Source: Phyllobacterium sophorae (GTDB lineage Bacteria; Pseudomonadota; Alphaproteobacteria; Rhizobiales; Rhizobiaceae). Taken from it: DNA of 64,000 bases. The stretch spans positions 124,001-188,000 of the forward strand of contig NZ_PGGM01000014.1 in the NCBI RefSeq assembly GCF_003010965.1, read 5' to 3'. Under the pieces are notes generated by a model. That model saw only the letters and a list, made by a program, of their open reading frames with translations, ran no database searches and was not told where the DNA came from. A program made the position numbers and the translations under genes. Below are positions 9,444 through 17,593 of this stretch, piece by piece; the stretch's first letter is position 1; each line of letters opens with the position of its first letter.

Positions 9444-10286
9444 TCAGCGGAACCGCTCGACGTTTCCGGCCAAATCCAGCAAATGCCCGCTCGCAGCAAA
9501 CAGGTGACCAATGTGATCTTGCGGATCGACTGACGGACCGATCGGAACCTCCACCGATATTGCTGCATCTTCCGGAACCGCGCGTAGGATCGCAGTCAGT
9601 GTCAGCACACCTTCGCCAGGTGCAAGCCGTCCTGACCTGGCCTCGGCAATCATTTCTTCGTGTGACTGCGGGGCAGGTTGACCGGCGTCGCAAAGCTGAA
9701 CGCTTCTTATCCTCGACTTGGCCGCGGTACGAAGATCAGACGGCTCTCCTCCATTTCGCGAGAAGTGCAAGGTATCGACCAGTGCGCCGCCGTTCGGCCT
9801 CCCGGCTTGTTCGACAACGGCAAGAGCATCGGAAAAAGTAGCAACCGTTCTCCAGCCCATGTTTTCAAGATCGACACCCATGTCGAATCTGGCCGCGAGA
9901 TCGCAGAGTTCGGCAAAATTGGAGACGAGCCGGGAGCGATCAGGATCATCACCGCAAACGCTGAGGCGTTTGGCTCCAATCGCATTCGCCGCTTCAAGGA
10001 TCGGGGCAATCGAGTCGGGAACAAAATCGGCCGACAGGGTCACGAATTCGATGTCGTAAACCTGCACGCCTTCCCCATTCAAGCGTTGTTGCAGATCGTA
10101 CGACGCTGCGCTTCCGGCAGGGACTTCGTAGAAGGGTGCACCCGGAAAAGCCGGGTAAAGTCTGAGACCGACGGCCAAAAACCCGGCTTTCGCAGCCATT
10201 GGGACGAGTTCCTGCGGCGGTATTTGTATGGCCGAAAAATGGGCCAATCCCAAAGGCCGACATGCGTACGTGGAATTCATTTTCAC
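9444..10286 (-). CDS. Sugar-phosphate isomerase/epimerase-like TIM-barrel protein
   Basis: This 280-residue AP-endonuclease-2-type TIM barrel has LENMGW near residue 155 (the metal-binding Glu), VDTLHFSR near residue 190 (Asp and His ligands) and a late VEVPIG strand with a further Glu. The superfamily includes xylose-isomerase-like epimerases, inosose enzymes and 3-dehydroshikimate dehydratases (QuiC/AsbF type). Beside aroQ, aroE and ring-cleavage genes, a dehydroshikimate dehydratase-like role is attractive but unproven. It is 15 bases downstream of the GntR regulator gene and appears co-transcribed with it and the ABC genes. Confidence 0.75.
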   Translation of the reverse strand: MKMNSTYACRPLGLAHFSAIQIPPQELVPMAAKAGFLAVGLRLYPAFPGAPFYEVPAGSAASYDLQQRLNGEGVQVYDIEFVTLSADFVPDSIAPILEAANAIGAKRLSVCGDDPDRSRLVSNFAELCDLAARFDMGVDLENMGWRTVATFSDALAVVEQAGRPNGGALVDTLHFSRNGGEPSDLRTAAKSRIRSVQLCDAGQPAPQSHEEMIAEARSGRLAPGEGVLTLTAILRAVPEDAAISVEVPIGPSVDPQDHIGHLFAASGHLLDLAGNVERFR

Positions 10287-10301
10287 CTCCGTACCGGCTT
10301 T

Positions 10302-11051
10302 TCAGCCGATGCCCTTTTCGGACAAATGTTTTTGAAGATTGGTCCCTGTACGGTGGATGTGTTCGCGCAGTCGATTGCAGGCGTAGTCCATGTCACGTGC
10401 GATCGCACCTTGCGCTATTTCGCTGTGCTCCGTGTTGACATTGCGATCGCCTGAAGTCGCCCGCAAAAACGTGCGACGATAGCGGTCATTGAGATTCAAG
10501 AGGATGCTGCAGAAGCTCAGGAGCTGTGGTTTGCCGCAACCGGAAATCAGTGTGAGATGAAATTCACGGTGAATATCTTCCCATTGTTGCAGGGTTTCAG
10601 GTCGGGCAGCATCGCGCTCTGTGCGATTGAGGCGATGAAGGATACGCATGACGTTACCTTCCCACTCCACCGTACCGACCGTCATGGCTTCGCGAAGCGC
10701 ATAGGTTTCCATCTCCTCGCGAAGGCTGGTGACTTCTGCCAGATTGGCGAGGGAAAGCGGAGCGACGCGGTAACCGCGATTGTCCTCGAACTCGACCAGA
10801 CCGTCTGAGATTAACCTTGCCAAAGCTTCACGCAAAGGACTGAGACTGACCTGAAAGCGCTTACGTGCATTGTCGAGATTGATTTTGCTGCCGGCCTCCA
10901 ACTGGCCCGAAACGATTGCTTCGCGAAGCCGCGATACGAGCTGGCTTGCGATTGTGTTCTTCCCGTCATCGACGAATGAGTTTCCCCCGTCCGCTTCCCC
11001 GAGGGGAGTTGCCGCACCGGTAAGGTGCGTGTCTGTCCGATCGCTTTGCAA
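10302..11051 (-). CDS. GntR-family (FadR-type) transcriptional regulator
   Basis: This 249-residue regulator has an N-terminal winged helix at about residues 32-100 (LVSRLREAIVSGQLEAGSKI, then VSLSPLREALARLISDGLVE), followed by an all-helical FCD effector domain with the metal-type DIHREFHLTLISGCG and late HSEIAQGAIARD. The start is a TTG at 11051 with GGGAGG upstream. It is divergent from the dioxygenase operon across 258 bases and leads the minus-strand transport/enzyme run. It therefore probably controls both arms in response to a carboxylic-acid pathway intermediate. The role is inferred from family and position. Confidence 0.9.
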   Translation of the reverse strand: MQSDRTDTHLTGAATPLGEADGGNSFVDDGKNTIASQLVSRLREAIVSGQLEAGSKINLDNARKRFQVSLSPLREALARLISDGLVEFEDNRGYRVAPLSLANLAEVTSLREEMETYALREAMTVGTVEWEGNVMRILHRLNRTERDAARPETLQQWEDIHREFHLTLISGCGKPQLLSFCSILLNLNDRYRRTFLRATSGDRNVNTEHSEIAQGAIARDMDYACNRLREHIHRTGTNLQKHLSEKGIG

Positions 11052-11309
11052 TGGGTCCTCCCAAAGACCTGAGCATCTTTCAACTATCGATGATCAATAG
11101 AATAAACGATGATTTGTGTCAACAGTTTTGAGTCTCTTTGTCGGAATTGAATATTGACAAGCAGCGTGAACGACAAAAAACTACGAAAAATAAACATGTT
11201 AGCTCGTTATGGAGGCATCGTTTCATTTGAATAGGTGCTGAATCATCATTAATCGTGTTGACAAATAATCGATAATTTACGACACGTTTAGGAAAGCAGG
11301 GAGGCAAAG
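11052..11309. promoter_or_regulatory. Divergent promoter region of the catabolic locus
   Basis: This 258-base AT-rich spacer lies between the GntR gene and the dioxygenase gene. On the minus strand a TTGACA (complement of 11117-11122) is followed 17 bases later by TATTGA, a plausible sigma70 promoter for the regulator run. On the plus strand TTGACA occurs at 11153 and 11258. ATCGAT-centred AT-rich stretches (near 11088 and 11270) and repeated GTCAAC/TTGACA strings could be GntR operators. The exact operator is not decided by inspection. Confidence 0.5.
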
Positions 11310-12203
11310 ATGGCGATTGAGAGACAGGAAGACGTCACGGATGCTGTGCTGGAGGTCATGCAGCAGACGCGCGATCCGCGGCTTCGGGAGATCATGACGT
11401 CGCTTGTTACCCATGTCCATGCCTTCGTCAGGGAGGTCCGTCTCACCGAACAGGAGTTTCGCGAGACGACGGCGATTTTGAATGAAATTGGAAAGTTGCA
11501 GACCGACAGTCACAACGAGATGGTGCTAATGGCAGGGTCCCTCGGTGTGTCATCATTGGTATGCCTCCTCAACAACGGCGACAGCGGGCAGACCGAGACT
11601 TCACAATCCTTGCTGGGTCCTTTCTGGCGACTGAATTCTCCTCATGTCGACAACGGCGGGACAATCGTTCGCTCCGACACGCCGGGCCTGCCGCTTTTTG
11701 TTCATGCCAGTGTGCAGGACAGGGAAGGGAACCCGATTGCGGGAGCGGAAGTCGATGTCTGGCACGCGTCTCCGGTGGGTCTCTACGAAAACCAGGATCC
11801 TGAACAGGTGGAAATGAATTTGCGTGGCAAGTTCACGACGGATTCCGACGGACGTTTCTGGTTTCGCACTGTCAAGATGGTCGGATATCCCATTCCGACC
11901 GACGGCGTTGTCGGGCGCCTGTTGCAAGCACAAGATCGCCATCCTTACAGACCGGCGCATCTTCACGCCCTCATTTTCAAAGAGGGATTCAAGACGCTGA
12001 TTTCCCAGGTGTTCGATCCTCACGATCCCCATATCGATACGGATGTCCAGTTCGGCGTCACGCGCGCCCTGACAGGAGACTTCGTGCAGCATGACGAGGA
12101 CCATCCGACCGAGGCGGATATCAGCGCCCCCTGGTATAGCCTTGAATACGCGTACGTGATGGAGCCGGGTGAAGCCGTCCTTCCAAAACCCCCAATCAAG
12201 TAA
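11310..12203 (+). CDS. Intradiol ring-cleavage dioxygenase (catechol/hydroxyquinol 1,2-dioxygenase type)
   Basis: This 297-residue cytoplasmic non-haem Fe(III) enzyme opens catecholic rings between the hydroxyls. The N-terminal helical dimerisation domain (about residues 1-100) is of the catechol/hydroxyquinol type. The four iron ligands are visible: Tyr159 in GLYENQD, Tyr193 in VGYPIP, and His217 and His219 in RPAHLH, with Arg214 beside them. The ATG follows GGGAGG. It heads a plus-strand operon with hydratase, aldolase and solute-binding genes, which is unusual because intradiol enzymes normally feed the beta-ketoadipate route. Hydroxyquinol, pyrogallol-like or substituted catechol substrates are all possible. 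Confidence 0.9.
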   Translation: MAIERQEDVTDAVLEVMQQTRDPRLREIMTSLVTHVHAFVREVRLTEQEFRETTAILNEIGKLQTDSHNEMVLMAGSLGVSSLVCLLNNGDSGQTETSQSLLGPFWRLNSPHVDNGGTIVRSDTPGLPLFVHASVQDREGNPIAGAEVDVWHASPVGLYENQDPEQVEMNLRGKFTTDSDGRFWFRTVKMVGYPIPTDGVVGRLLQAQDRHPYRPAHLHALIFKEGFKTLISQVFDPHDPHIDTDVQFGVTRALTGDFVQHDEDHPTEADISAPWYSLEYAYVMEPGEAVLPKPPIK

Positions 12204-12239
12204 ATCTGCGGCGTTCGTTCGTGCCGAGTGGAGGAAAAC

Positions 12240-13022
12240 ATGCTGACTGATGAAGAGCGCCAGCGCGCCGCCAACGACCTTATGCGTGCCGAACAGGAGC
12301 GCAAGCCAATCCCGCAATTGAGCCGGACATTTCCGAATATTGAGATCGAGGATGCCTATCGGATTCAGGATCTATGGGCCGAGAAGCGTATCGCCAAGGG
12401 TGCCCGCGTTGTCGGTCACAAGATTGGCTTGACGTCACGGGCGATGCAGTTGGCTTCAAAAATGACCGAGCCGGACTATGGCCGCATTCTCGATGACGCG
12501 CTGTACAATGATGGAGCTCAGATCGACGCTAATTCCTTCCTCAAGCCGCGACTTGAGGTCGAACTGGCCTTCATCATGGGCGAGGACCTCGAGGGGCCGG
12601 GAACGCGGATTTATGACGTGATGCGTGCCACCGAATTTGTCGTTCCGGCCCTCGAAATCATCGATTACCGGACGGACGTTCCGCGCGCCATAACGGATAC
12701 AATTGCCGACAATGCGGCCTTTGGCGCTATCGTGGTTGGCGGACGGACGATCCGGCCGATGGATGTCGACGTGCGCTGGATCGGTGCCACGCTGTCGAAG
12801 AACGGGACGATTGAGGAGTCGGGTGTCTCCGCTGCAATCATGGGCCATCCGGCCGCCGGAATCGCGTGGCTGGTCAACAAGCTTCACCGCGTCGGTGCCA
12901 AACTTCAAAAGGGACAGATTGTCCTCGGCGGCTCTTTTACACGTCCGGTAGACATCGCAGCAGGTGATGTCATTCATGCAGATTACGGTTCCCTTGGCGC
13001 AATCGGCGTCTCGTTCAAATAG
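12240..13022 (+). CDS. 2-oxo-hept-4-ene-1,7-dioate hydratase-like (HpaH/MhpD family)
   Basis: This 260-residue enzyme of the fumarylacetoacetase-like hydratase/decarboxylase family is very close in layout to E. coli HpaH: IEDAYRIQDLW, GHKIGLTSRAMQ, EPDYGRILDD, the metal-binding PRLEVELAF and QIVLGGSFTRPV near the end. HpaH hydrates a 2-oxo-alkenedioate in homoprotocatechuate breakdown, and relatives act on 2-hydroxypentadienoate or decarboxylate oxalocrotonate. GGAGG precedes the ATG at 12240. It follows the dioxygenase by 36 bases and precedes the aldolase by 8, so the three are one operon. The family call is firm. The exact substrate is open. Confidence 0.88.
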   Translation: MLTDEERQRAANDLMRAEQERKPIPQLSRTFPNIEIEDAYRIQDLWAEKRIAKGARVVGHKIGLTSRAMQLASKMTEPDYGRILDDALYNDGAQIDANSFLKPRLEVELAFIMGEDLEGPGTRIYDVMRATEFVVPALEIIDYRTDVPRAITDTIADNAAFGAIVVGGRTIRPMDVDVRWIGATLSKNGTIEESGVSAAIMGHPAAGIAWLVNKLHRVGAKLQKGQIVLGGSFTRPVDIAAGDVIHADYGSLGAIGVSFK

Positions 13023-13030
13023 GTGATGCC

Positions 13031-13804
13031 ATGAAACTTCCAGAAAATCGCTTCAAGCGTGCCATTGCCGAACGGCGCCAACAGATTGGATTGTGGTGCA
13101 GTTTGCCGGGGAGCTACATCGCTGAAGCCGTGGCTGCTTCCGGGTTTGACTGGCTGCTTTTCGATACGGAACATTCACCCGGCGATGTTCTGAGCGTACT
13201 GCCGCAGTTGCAGGCGGTTGCGCCCTACGATGTGTCACCGATCATTCGTCCTGCCAGCAATGATACGGTTCTGATCAAGCGCTTTCTCGACATCGGTGCT
13301 CAGACGCTGTTGATTCCTTACGTGCAAAACCGGGAAGAAGCGCAAAGTGCAGTCGCGGCGATGCGCTATCCGCCTGACGGTGTACGCGGCGTGTCAGGTC
13401 TGACGAGGGCAACGCGGTTTGGCCGTGTCGGTGGTTACGCCAAACGTGCCCATGAAGAGCTTTGCCTTCTGGTTCAGGTGGAAACGGGCGAGGCGCTAGA
13501 GTCGTTGGAAAAAATTGCGACAGTCGATGGCGTCGATGGCATCTTTATCGGGCCTGCTGATCTGGCCGCGAGCCTCGGGTTCGCCGGAGAACCGGACCAT
13601 CCAGTGGTGATCTCTGCCGTCGAGGATGCCGTCGAACGCATTGAAAAGGCTGGAAAGCCGTCAGGTATCCTGACGCCCAACATTGCCTTTGCGCATCGAT
13701 GCATTTCGCTTGGTACCACATTTACTGCTGTGGGAATTGATGCCGGAATTCTGGCGCGCGGGACAGAGAGCCTTGCCCGCCAATTCCAGGAGCAGGGTTC
13801 ATGA
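13031..13804 (+). CDS. 4-hydroxy-2-oxo-heptane-1,7-dioate aldolase-like (HpaI/HpcH family)
   Basis: This 257-residue class II pyruvate aldolase is closely similar in order to E. coli HpaI: QIGLWCSLPGSYIAEAV, FDWLLFDTEHSP (catalytic His region), RYPPDGVRGV, LVQVETGEALE (metal Glu) and GIFIGPADLAASLG (metal Asp). HpaI splits 4-hydroxy-2-oxo-heptanedioate to pyruvate and succinic semialdehyde. It is the last catabolic step encoded here and overlaps the following solute-binding gene by four bases (ATGA), a sign of translational coupling. Confidence 0.9.
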   Translation: MKLPENRFKRAIAERRQQIGLWCSLPGSYIAEAVAASGFDWLLFDTEHSPGDVLSVLPQLQAVAPYDVSPIIRPASNDTVLIKRFLDIGAQTLLIPYVQNREEAQSAVAAMRYPPDGVRGVSGLTRATRFGRVGGYAKRAHEELCLLVQVETGEALESLEKIATVDGVDGIFIGPADLAASLGFAGEPDHPVVISAVEDAVERIEKAGKPSGILTPNIAFAHRCISLGTTFTAVGIDAGILARGTESLARQFQEQGS

Positions 13805-14541
13805 TCACGCCAGCGGTCACCGCGGTTATCGGCGATCTTGCTCCAACGGGAACGCTGCGCGCCGCGATCAATCTTGCCAACGCCGCTCTGGTCCAGCGTG
13901 ACCCGGCAACCGGCACGCTGACCGGGGTCAGCGTGCACCTTGCAACTGAGCTTGCAAATCGACTGGGTTGTCAGGTGAGCTTTGTAACTTACACCGCCGC
14001 CGGTCAGGTCTTCGATGCCCTGGATAAGAACGAGTGGGACATTGCCTTCCTGGCAGTAGATCCTCAACGCGCGACAAAACTTACCTTCTCGCCGCCCTAC
14101 GTCATGATTGAGGGCACGTATGTCGTCGTCGCAACCTCTCCTTTCCATACAGTCGAAGATCTCGACAAGGAAGGAAACCGCATCTCGGTGACCGTGAATG
14201 CGGCCTACGATCTGTTTTTGACACGCAATCTCAAACACGCGCAAATTGTCCGCGCAGCAACGCCTGCTGCCGCGCTCGAACAGTTCCTGAATGGTGGCTG
14301 CGAGGCAGCGGCGGGCGTCCGGCAAGTGCTGGAGCGCTCTTCTGGATCGGATCCAGAGCTGCGCATTTTGCCCGACCACTTTACGGTCATCCAGCAGGCC
14401 TTGGCTGTGCGCAGCGAACTGCAAGTGGCGTCTGCCTTTTTGCGGAACTTTATCGAGGAAATGAAGGAGACAGGCTTTGTCCGCGAGGCGCTCGACAGGA
14501 GCGGGCAGACTGAGATTGCGGTTGCGCCAAGAGAACCCTGA
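13801..14541 (+). CDS. Leaderless solute-binding-domain protein (SBP family 3 fold)
   Basis: This 246-residue protein has the family-3 binding fold: LAPTGTLRAAINLANAAL, GVSVHLATELANRLG, DIAFLAVDPQRATKLTFSPPYV and a second lobe with ISVTVNAAYDLFL. It starts directly at the fold with no signal peptide, so it is probably cytoplasmic. Such proteins occur beside catabolic genes in rhizobia and may sense or buffer a small acid rather than deliver it to a transporter. The overlap with the aldolase stop argues that it acts with that operon. Function is unknown beyond the fold. Confidence 0.82.
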   Translation: MITPAVTAVIGDLAPTGTLRAAINLANAALVQRDPATGTLTGVSVHLATELANRLGCQVSFVTYTAAGQVFDALDKNEWDIAFLAVDPQRATKLTFSPPYVMIEGTYVVVATSPFHTVEDLDKEGNRISVTVNAAYDLFLTRNLKHAQIVRAATPAAALEQFLNGGCEAAAGVRQVLERSSGSDPELRILPDHFTVIQQALAVRSELQVASAFLRNFIEEMKETGFVREALDRSGQTEIAVAPREP

Positions 14542-14837
14542 TCAGCACTGTTGCAGAAACGGATCTTCCGGATTCTTCAATAGGATCAGACGCTTGGTCT
14601 CGTCGATCAGTGATTGTAGACAATTTGGCACCAATCAAAATCCGCCCTATCGGCATTTTCAAACGCCGCATGGTCCCCTCCGCCTTTCTGAGTTGGAGAA
14701 CAAATAGAGAACATCAATATCCATGCTCTAACAAGTCCTTACTCTAACCGTCCTGAGCTCTCATCGGTTAGTGTCTCAGATCGGATTTCTGCTATGGCTG
14801 GGAAGCAAAACGCCCCCGACGTCATTAAATGCCGAAA
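14542..14837. other. Intergenic, no recognisable gene
   Basis: This spacer lies between the catabolic operon and the methyltransferase leader. No reading frame with a recognisable domain occurs here. It probably carries the promoter for the methyltransferase transcript. Confidence 0.4.
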
Positions 14838-14895
14838 GTGTGACGGGCGTCACCGGCTGATGGGCCACTCGCCCGTCGTGGCCTTTTGTTTTGAG
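14838..14895 (+). promoter_or_regulatory. Candidate structured 5' leader with terminator-like hairpin
   Basis: A small hairpin GTGAC-GGGC-GTCAC (14840-14853) is followed by a second hairpin GGCCAC...GTGGCC (stems 14863-14868 and 14878-14883) and a T-rich TTTTGTTTT run. The loop of the second hairpin contains CGCCCGTC, which is exactly complementary to GACGGGCG at 14842-14849. The two folds can therefore compete or kiss. This sits just upstream of the methyltransferase ribosome-binding site, the geometry of an attenuator or riboswitch. It matches no class I can name. It could also simply be the terminator of upstream transcription. Confidence 0.4.
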
Positions 14896-14909
14896 GGAGG
14901 AGCGCTACG

Positions 14910-15536
14910 ATGAGCACCGACCGGGATACTGTGCGGTCCTATGACGCCGTCGCGGCGGAATACGCTGCCGAAGCCGCGGCGATGCCGAAATGGGTCGCGG
15001 CGGAGATCGATGTGTTCGTGACCGAGCTGGGCGGCTCGGGCAGGGTGCTGGAGATCGGAAGCGGTGGCGGGCGAGATGCGCTTGAGCTTGAGAAGCGGGG
15101 GATCAGCGTCCGGCGCACCGACATTTCGAAGGGTTTCGTGGAACTGCTTCGCGAGAGTGGCTTTAAGGCCGACCTGTTGGATCCGCTGACCCAAGACCTC
15201 GCCGATCCGCAGCGTCCCGGCACGCCGTATGACGGGGTCTGGGCCTGTGCCTGCCTGATTCACGTCGCGCGCGAGGATTTCGTCACAGTGCTTGGACGGC
15301 TCGCCGAGGCGACCCGGACCGGTGGCCGACTGCACGTTTCGGTGAGGGAGGGCGATGGCGCGGACGTGTCCACCCACGGAAGCGCCGCAGCGCCTCGGCG
15401 GTACGTCGAAACGTACTGGCGCGAGCCTGCCCTGCGATCCGCAGTCACAGACGCCGGCTGGATAGTCGGCGAAGTACATCAGTGCATCGGAAAGCCCGAT
15501 GATCGATGGCTGACCGTTCGGGCGAGTCGGGCATGA
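14910..15536 (+). CDS. Class I SAM-dependent methyltransferase
   Basis: This 208-residue cytoplasmic methyltransferase has motif I VLEIGSGGGRDALELE (about residues 50-65) followed by an acidic-loop equivalent (VRRTDISKGFVELLR) and DGVWACACLIHV as the post-motif strand. The target is not evident. The start at 14910 has GGGAGG upstream. It lies 16 bases before a small acetyltransferase-like gene and behind a structured leader. Confidence 0.85.
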   Translation: MSTDRDTVRSYDAVAAEYAAEAAAMPKWVAAEIDVFVTELGGSGRVLEIGSGGGRDALELEKRGISVRRTDISKGFVELLRESGFKADLLDPLTQDLADPQRPGTPYDGVWACACLIHVAREDFVTVLGRLAEATRTGGRLHVSVREGDGADVSTHGSAAAPRRYVETYWREPALRSAVTDAGWIVGEVHQCIGKPDDRWLTVRASRA

Positions 15537-15552
15537 TACATACGGGCCTTGG

Positions 15553-15783
15553 ATGGAGGTTGTGGCCACTGCCGAGATGGCCTACAGTCGAGCGGGTCGA
15601 AAGCTGATCAACATTGACCACACAGAAGTCCCTGCCGCGTTGCGTGGCCGAAAAGTTGGCGAGCGGTTGGTCCGCCAGGCGGTAGAGGATGCCCGGCGCG
15701 AAGGCATTACGATCATTCCGCTTTGCCCATTCGCGAAAACCCAGATCGAACGCCACGCTGAATGGCAGGATGTTTTGAGATAG
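15553..15783 (+). CDS. Small GNAT-like N-acetyltransferase (YjdJ type)
   Basis: This 76-residue protein matches the core of the short YjdJ-like GNAT family (about 90-100 residues): INIDHTEVP, LRGRKVGERLVRQAVEDARR (acetyl-CoA-binding P-loop equivalent) and IIPLCPFAKTQIERH. The usual first 10-15 residues, including an N-terminal strand, seem to be missing because the start lies only 16 bases after the methyltransferase stop. It may be slightly truncated or start at a non-ATG codon. Substrate unknown. Confidence 0.6.
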   Translation: MEVVATAEMAYSRAGRKLINIDHTEVPAALRGRKVGERLVRQAVEDARREGITIIPLCPFAKTQIERHAEWQDVLR

Positions 15784-15901
15784 TGAGTAAATTCTGCCGA
15801 ACAACGAAATAGAGCCGGCAGAAAGGAATGGTATGCAGAAAACACCTTTCTGTTCCAAGAGGCGGATCAGGCCCTTCAAGCTGCTGCCGGTGAGGTGAAC
15901 A

Positions 15902-16243
15902 ATGGCCGAAAACACCCCTAATCTAACTTTGGCAGAGCGCCAGATCGTCGATGTCATCAGTCGCGCCGGCAGCAAGCTGGCTGCCGCGGTGTCGCGTGCT
16001 CTGGAGGAAGCGACCAAGAGGGCCGCCGTGGAAATGCAAGCGATCGGTCTGGAAGACGCTGCGCCAGCATTGCAATATTTCGCGGCAGTTGTGCATCAGC
16101 GAATGTATTGTCTCATGTATGGTGCAGACCCGGATACATTCGAAGGGGGAAACCCTGAAATTGCCTACCACGTCATCCGCAACTCCCAGAATATCGCCAA
16201 TCACTACTGGTCCGCAGACGTTGAGCCTTACCCGGCGAAATAG
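15902..16243 (+). CDS. Hypothetical small helical protein
   Basis: This 113-residue protein is not recognised. It is mostly helical by composition, with an alanine-rich stretch (KLAAAVSRALEEATKRAAVEM), then aromatic residues around HQRMYCLMYGADPDTFEGG. No signal peptide or membrane segment is seen. GGTGAGGTGAACA precedes the ATG, giving an acceptable ribosome-binding site. It stands alone between an acetyltransferase-like gene and a LysR pseudogene. Confidence 0.55.
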   Translation: MAENTPNLTLAERQIVDVISRAGSKLAAAVSRALEEATKRAAVEMQAIGLEDAAPALQYFAAVVHQRMYCLMYGADPDTFEGGNPEIAYHVIRNSQNIANHYWSADVEPYPAK

Positions 16244-16493
16244 CGGTGGATCATCGATCGACATCCAGCACCGCGCTATTCTTGCATCGGCGGCACCTTT
16301 AGTTGCCGATGCACTCAGCGTTAAGAAAGCCATTTCGCGACGTTGGGGAGCGGCCGGCCGCGTCCGCGATCGCCGATCCAGTTCCGATTTCTGTATAATC
16401 CGGAATCGCGGCGGCCTGTTATCCGCCGGGCAATTCTGCCAACGCATCCTATCCGTAACATATGCACGCTGCCCGACACCTTCCGGCAACCGC
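16244..16493. other. Intergenic, no recognisable gene
   Basis: A short spacer with frames in both directions that lack recognisable features. It precedes the displaced C-terminus of the LysR pseudogene. Confidence 0.35.
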
Positions 16494-17336
16494 CTACCCA
16501 ATACGCACCCGACCCGCCCGCTTGACCGCGAGGGTTCGATCGGGAACTTGATTGAGTTCAGGGCCAGTGATCTCTTGTGCCAAGCCACAGAGTTGGAGCG
16601 GTCGACCTTGCAATCTTGACGTTACCCACACGCTGATCGTTCGTCTTGCCTGCCCAAGGCCCGCCGCGCCGCCCTTGACGGACGCGGTTCCGAAACGTTC
16701 GATGAGCATTTCAGTGAGAATCCTCACCTTTCGCGAGGGATGCTGGCCGGGTGGCCTTACGACGAAGATGCCAGCCGGCGGAATCGGATGGCGCGTCATG
16801 ATTGGCACCAATGCGCCCGAACAAATATGATCCGCGACAAGCGATTCCGGTAGGTAGCCGATCCCAATACCATCCAGAGCGGCAGATGCGAGCGATATTC
16901 CGCTATCAGCTACGAACCGTCCCTGCGGACGCACCGTAATAATCCTATCGCCGTCCATGAATTGCCACCGTCTCGCATGACGACTTGATGATTTACGATC
17001 TCGTCCGGTGGTAAGGGAGCGCCGTGAGCGGACTATGTATTCAGGACTCGCAACCAGGATGCCGAAGATCGATCCGACACGCCTTGCGACTAGGACAGAA
17101 TCTGGAAGGTGGCCAACGCGAATGGCGCAGTCAAAACCCTTTCCGACGAGATCTACGAAACGATCGGTATAGGAAGAAAGGATGTGTAGTTGCGGATGTC
17201 CGCGGGCCATTTGAGAGAGGACGGGAGCAAAATGTGTCGGGCCAAAAGAAAGCGGCGCAGTGATGCGTAACCGGCCATGTCGTTTGGCAGCTAATGGTAA
17301 GAATGCGATGGTTTTGGCCAGCTACGACACTTAATC
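16494..17336 (-). pseudogene. LysR-family regulator, 5' end lost to IS scar
   Basis: The frame encodes the LysR effector domain: HGRLRITAPLSFGPTHFAPVL, then DCAIRVGHLPDSVLVARRVG and GIGIGYLPESLVADHI. The N-terminal helix-turn-helix and linker are absent. Reading upstream, the frame hits TAG and TAA exactly at the left end of an ISL3-family remnant at 17337. At the other end the frame runs about 65 residues past the usual LysR terminus, so the 3' end is also altered. Without a DNA-binding domain it is most likely non-functional. Confidence 0.85.
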
Positions 17337-17477
17337 GGGTCTTCCTCAATTTGTGTGGAGATCAGCCGATTTGATTGGCATCATCCGCGTTCTGAGAAGC
17401 TCTGGGCCCGCTCGGCCATACATTGCGCGCTTGATCGTCTTCAGTCGGTTGATCTCCACACAAATTGAGGAAGACCC
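17337..17477 (-). mobile_element. ISL3-family insertion sequence remnant (internal deletion, MITE-like)
   Basis: This 141-base element is bounded by inverted repeats starting GGGTCTTCCTCAATTTGTGT. The repeats match perfectly for 28 bases and for 33 with one mismatch. Between them, on the minus strand, about 30 codons read N-R-L-K-T-I-K-R-A-M-Y-G-R-A-G and onward to a stop inside the terminal repeat. This is the C-terminal signature of ISL3-family transposases (LK-KRQMYGRAGFDLLR type). The rest of the transposase is deleted, leaving a non-autonomous scar with both ends. No perfect target duplication is evident, although TTAA lies near both ends. It truncates the adjacent LysR gene. Confidence 0.85.
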
Positions 17478-17593
17478 TTAAAAAGTGAGACTCCAGTGAA
17501 CTCGAATCTCATGTGTGGAGCGGCCGTTGGGTGCAGAATTCTCAAAAAACTGCACGCTCTCAAATTAAGTGCAAAGCTAACTCGTTGAAACTC

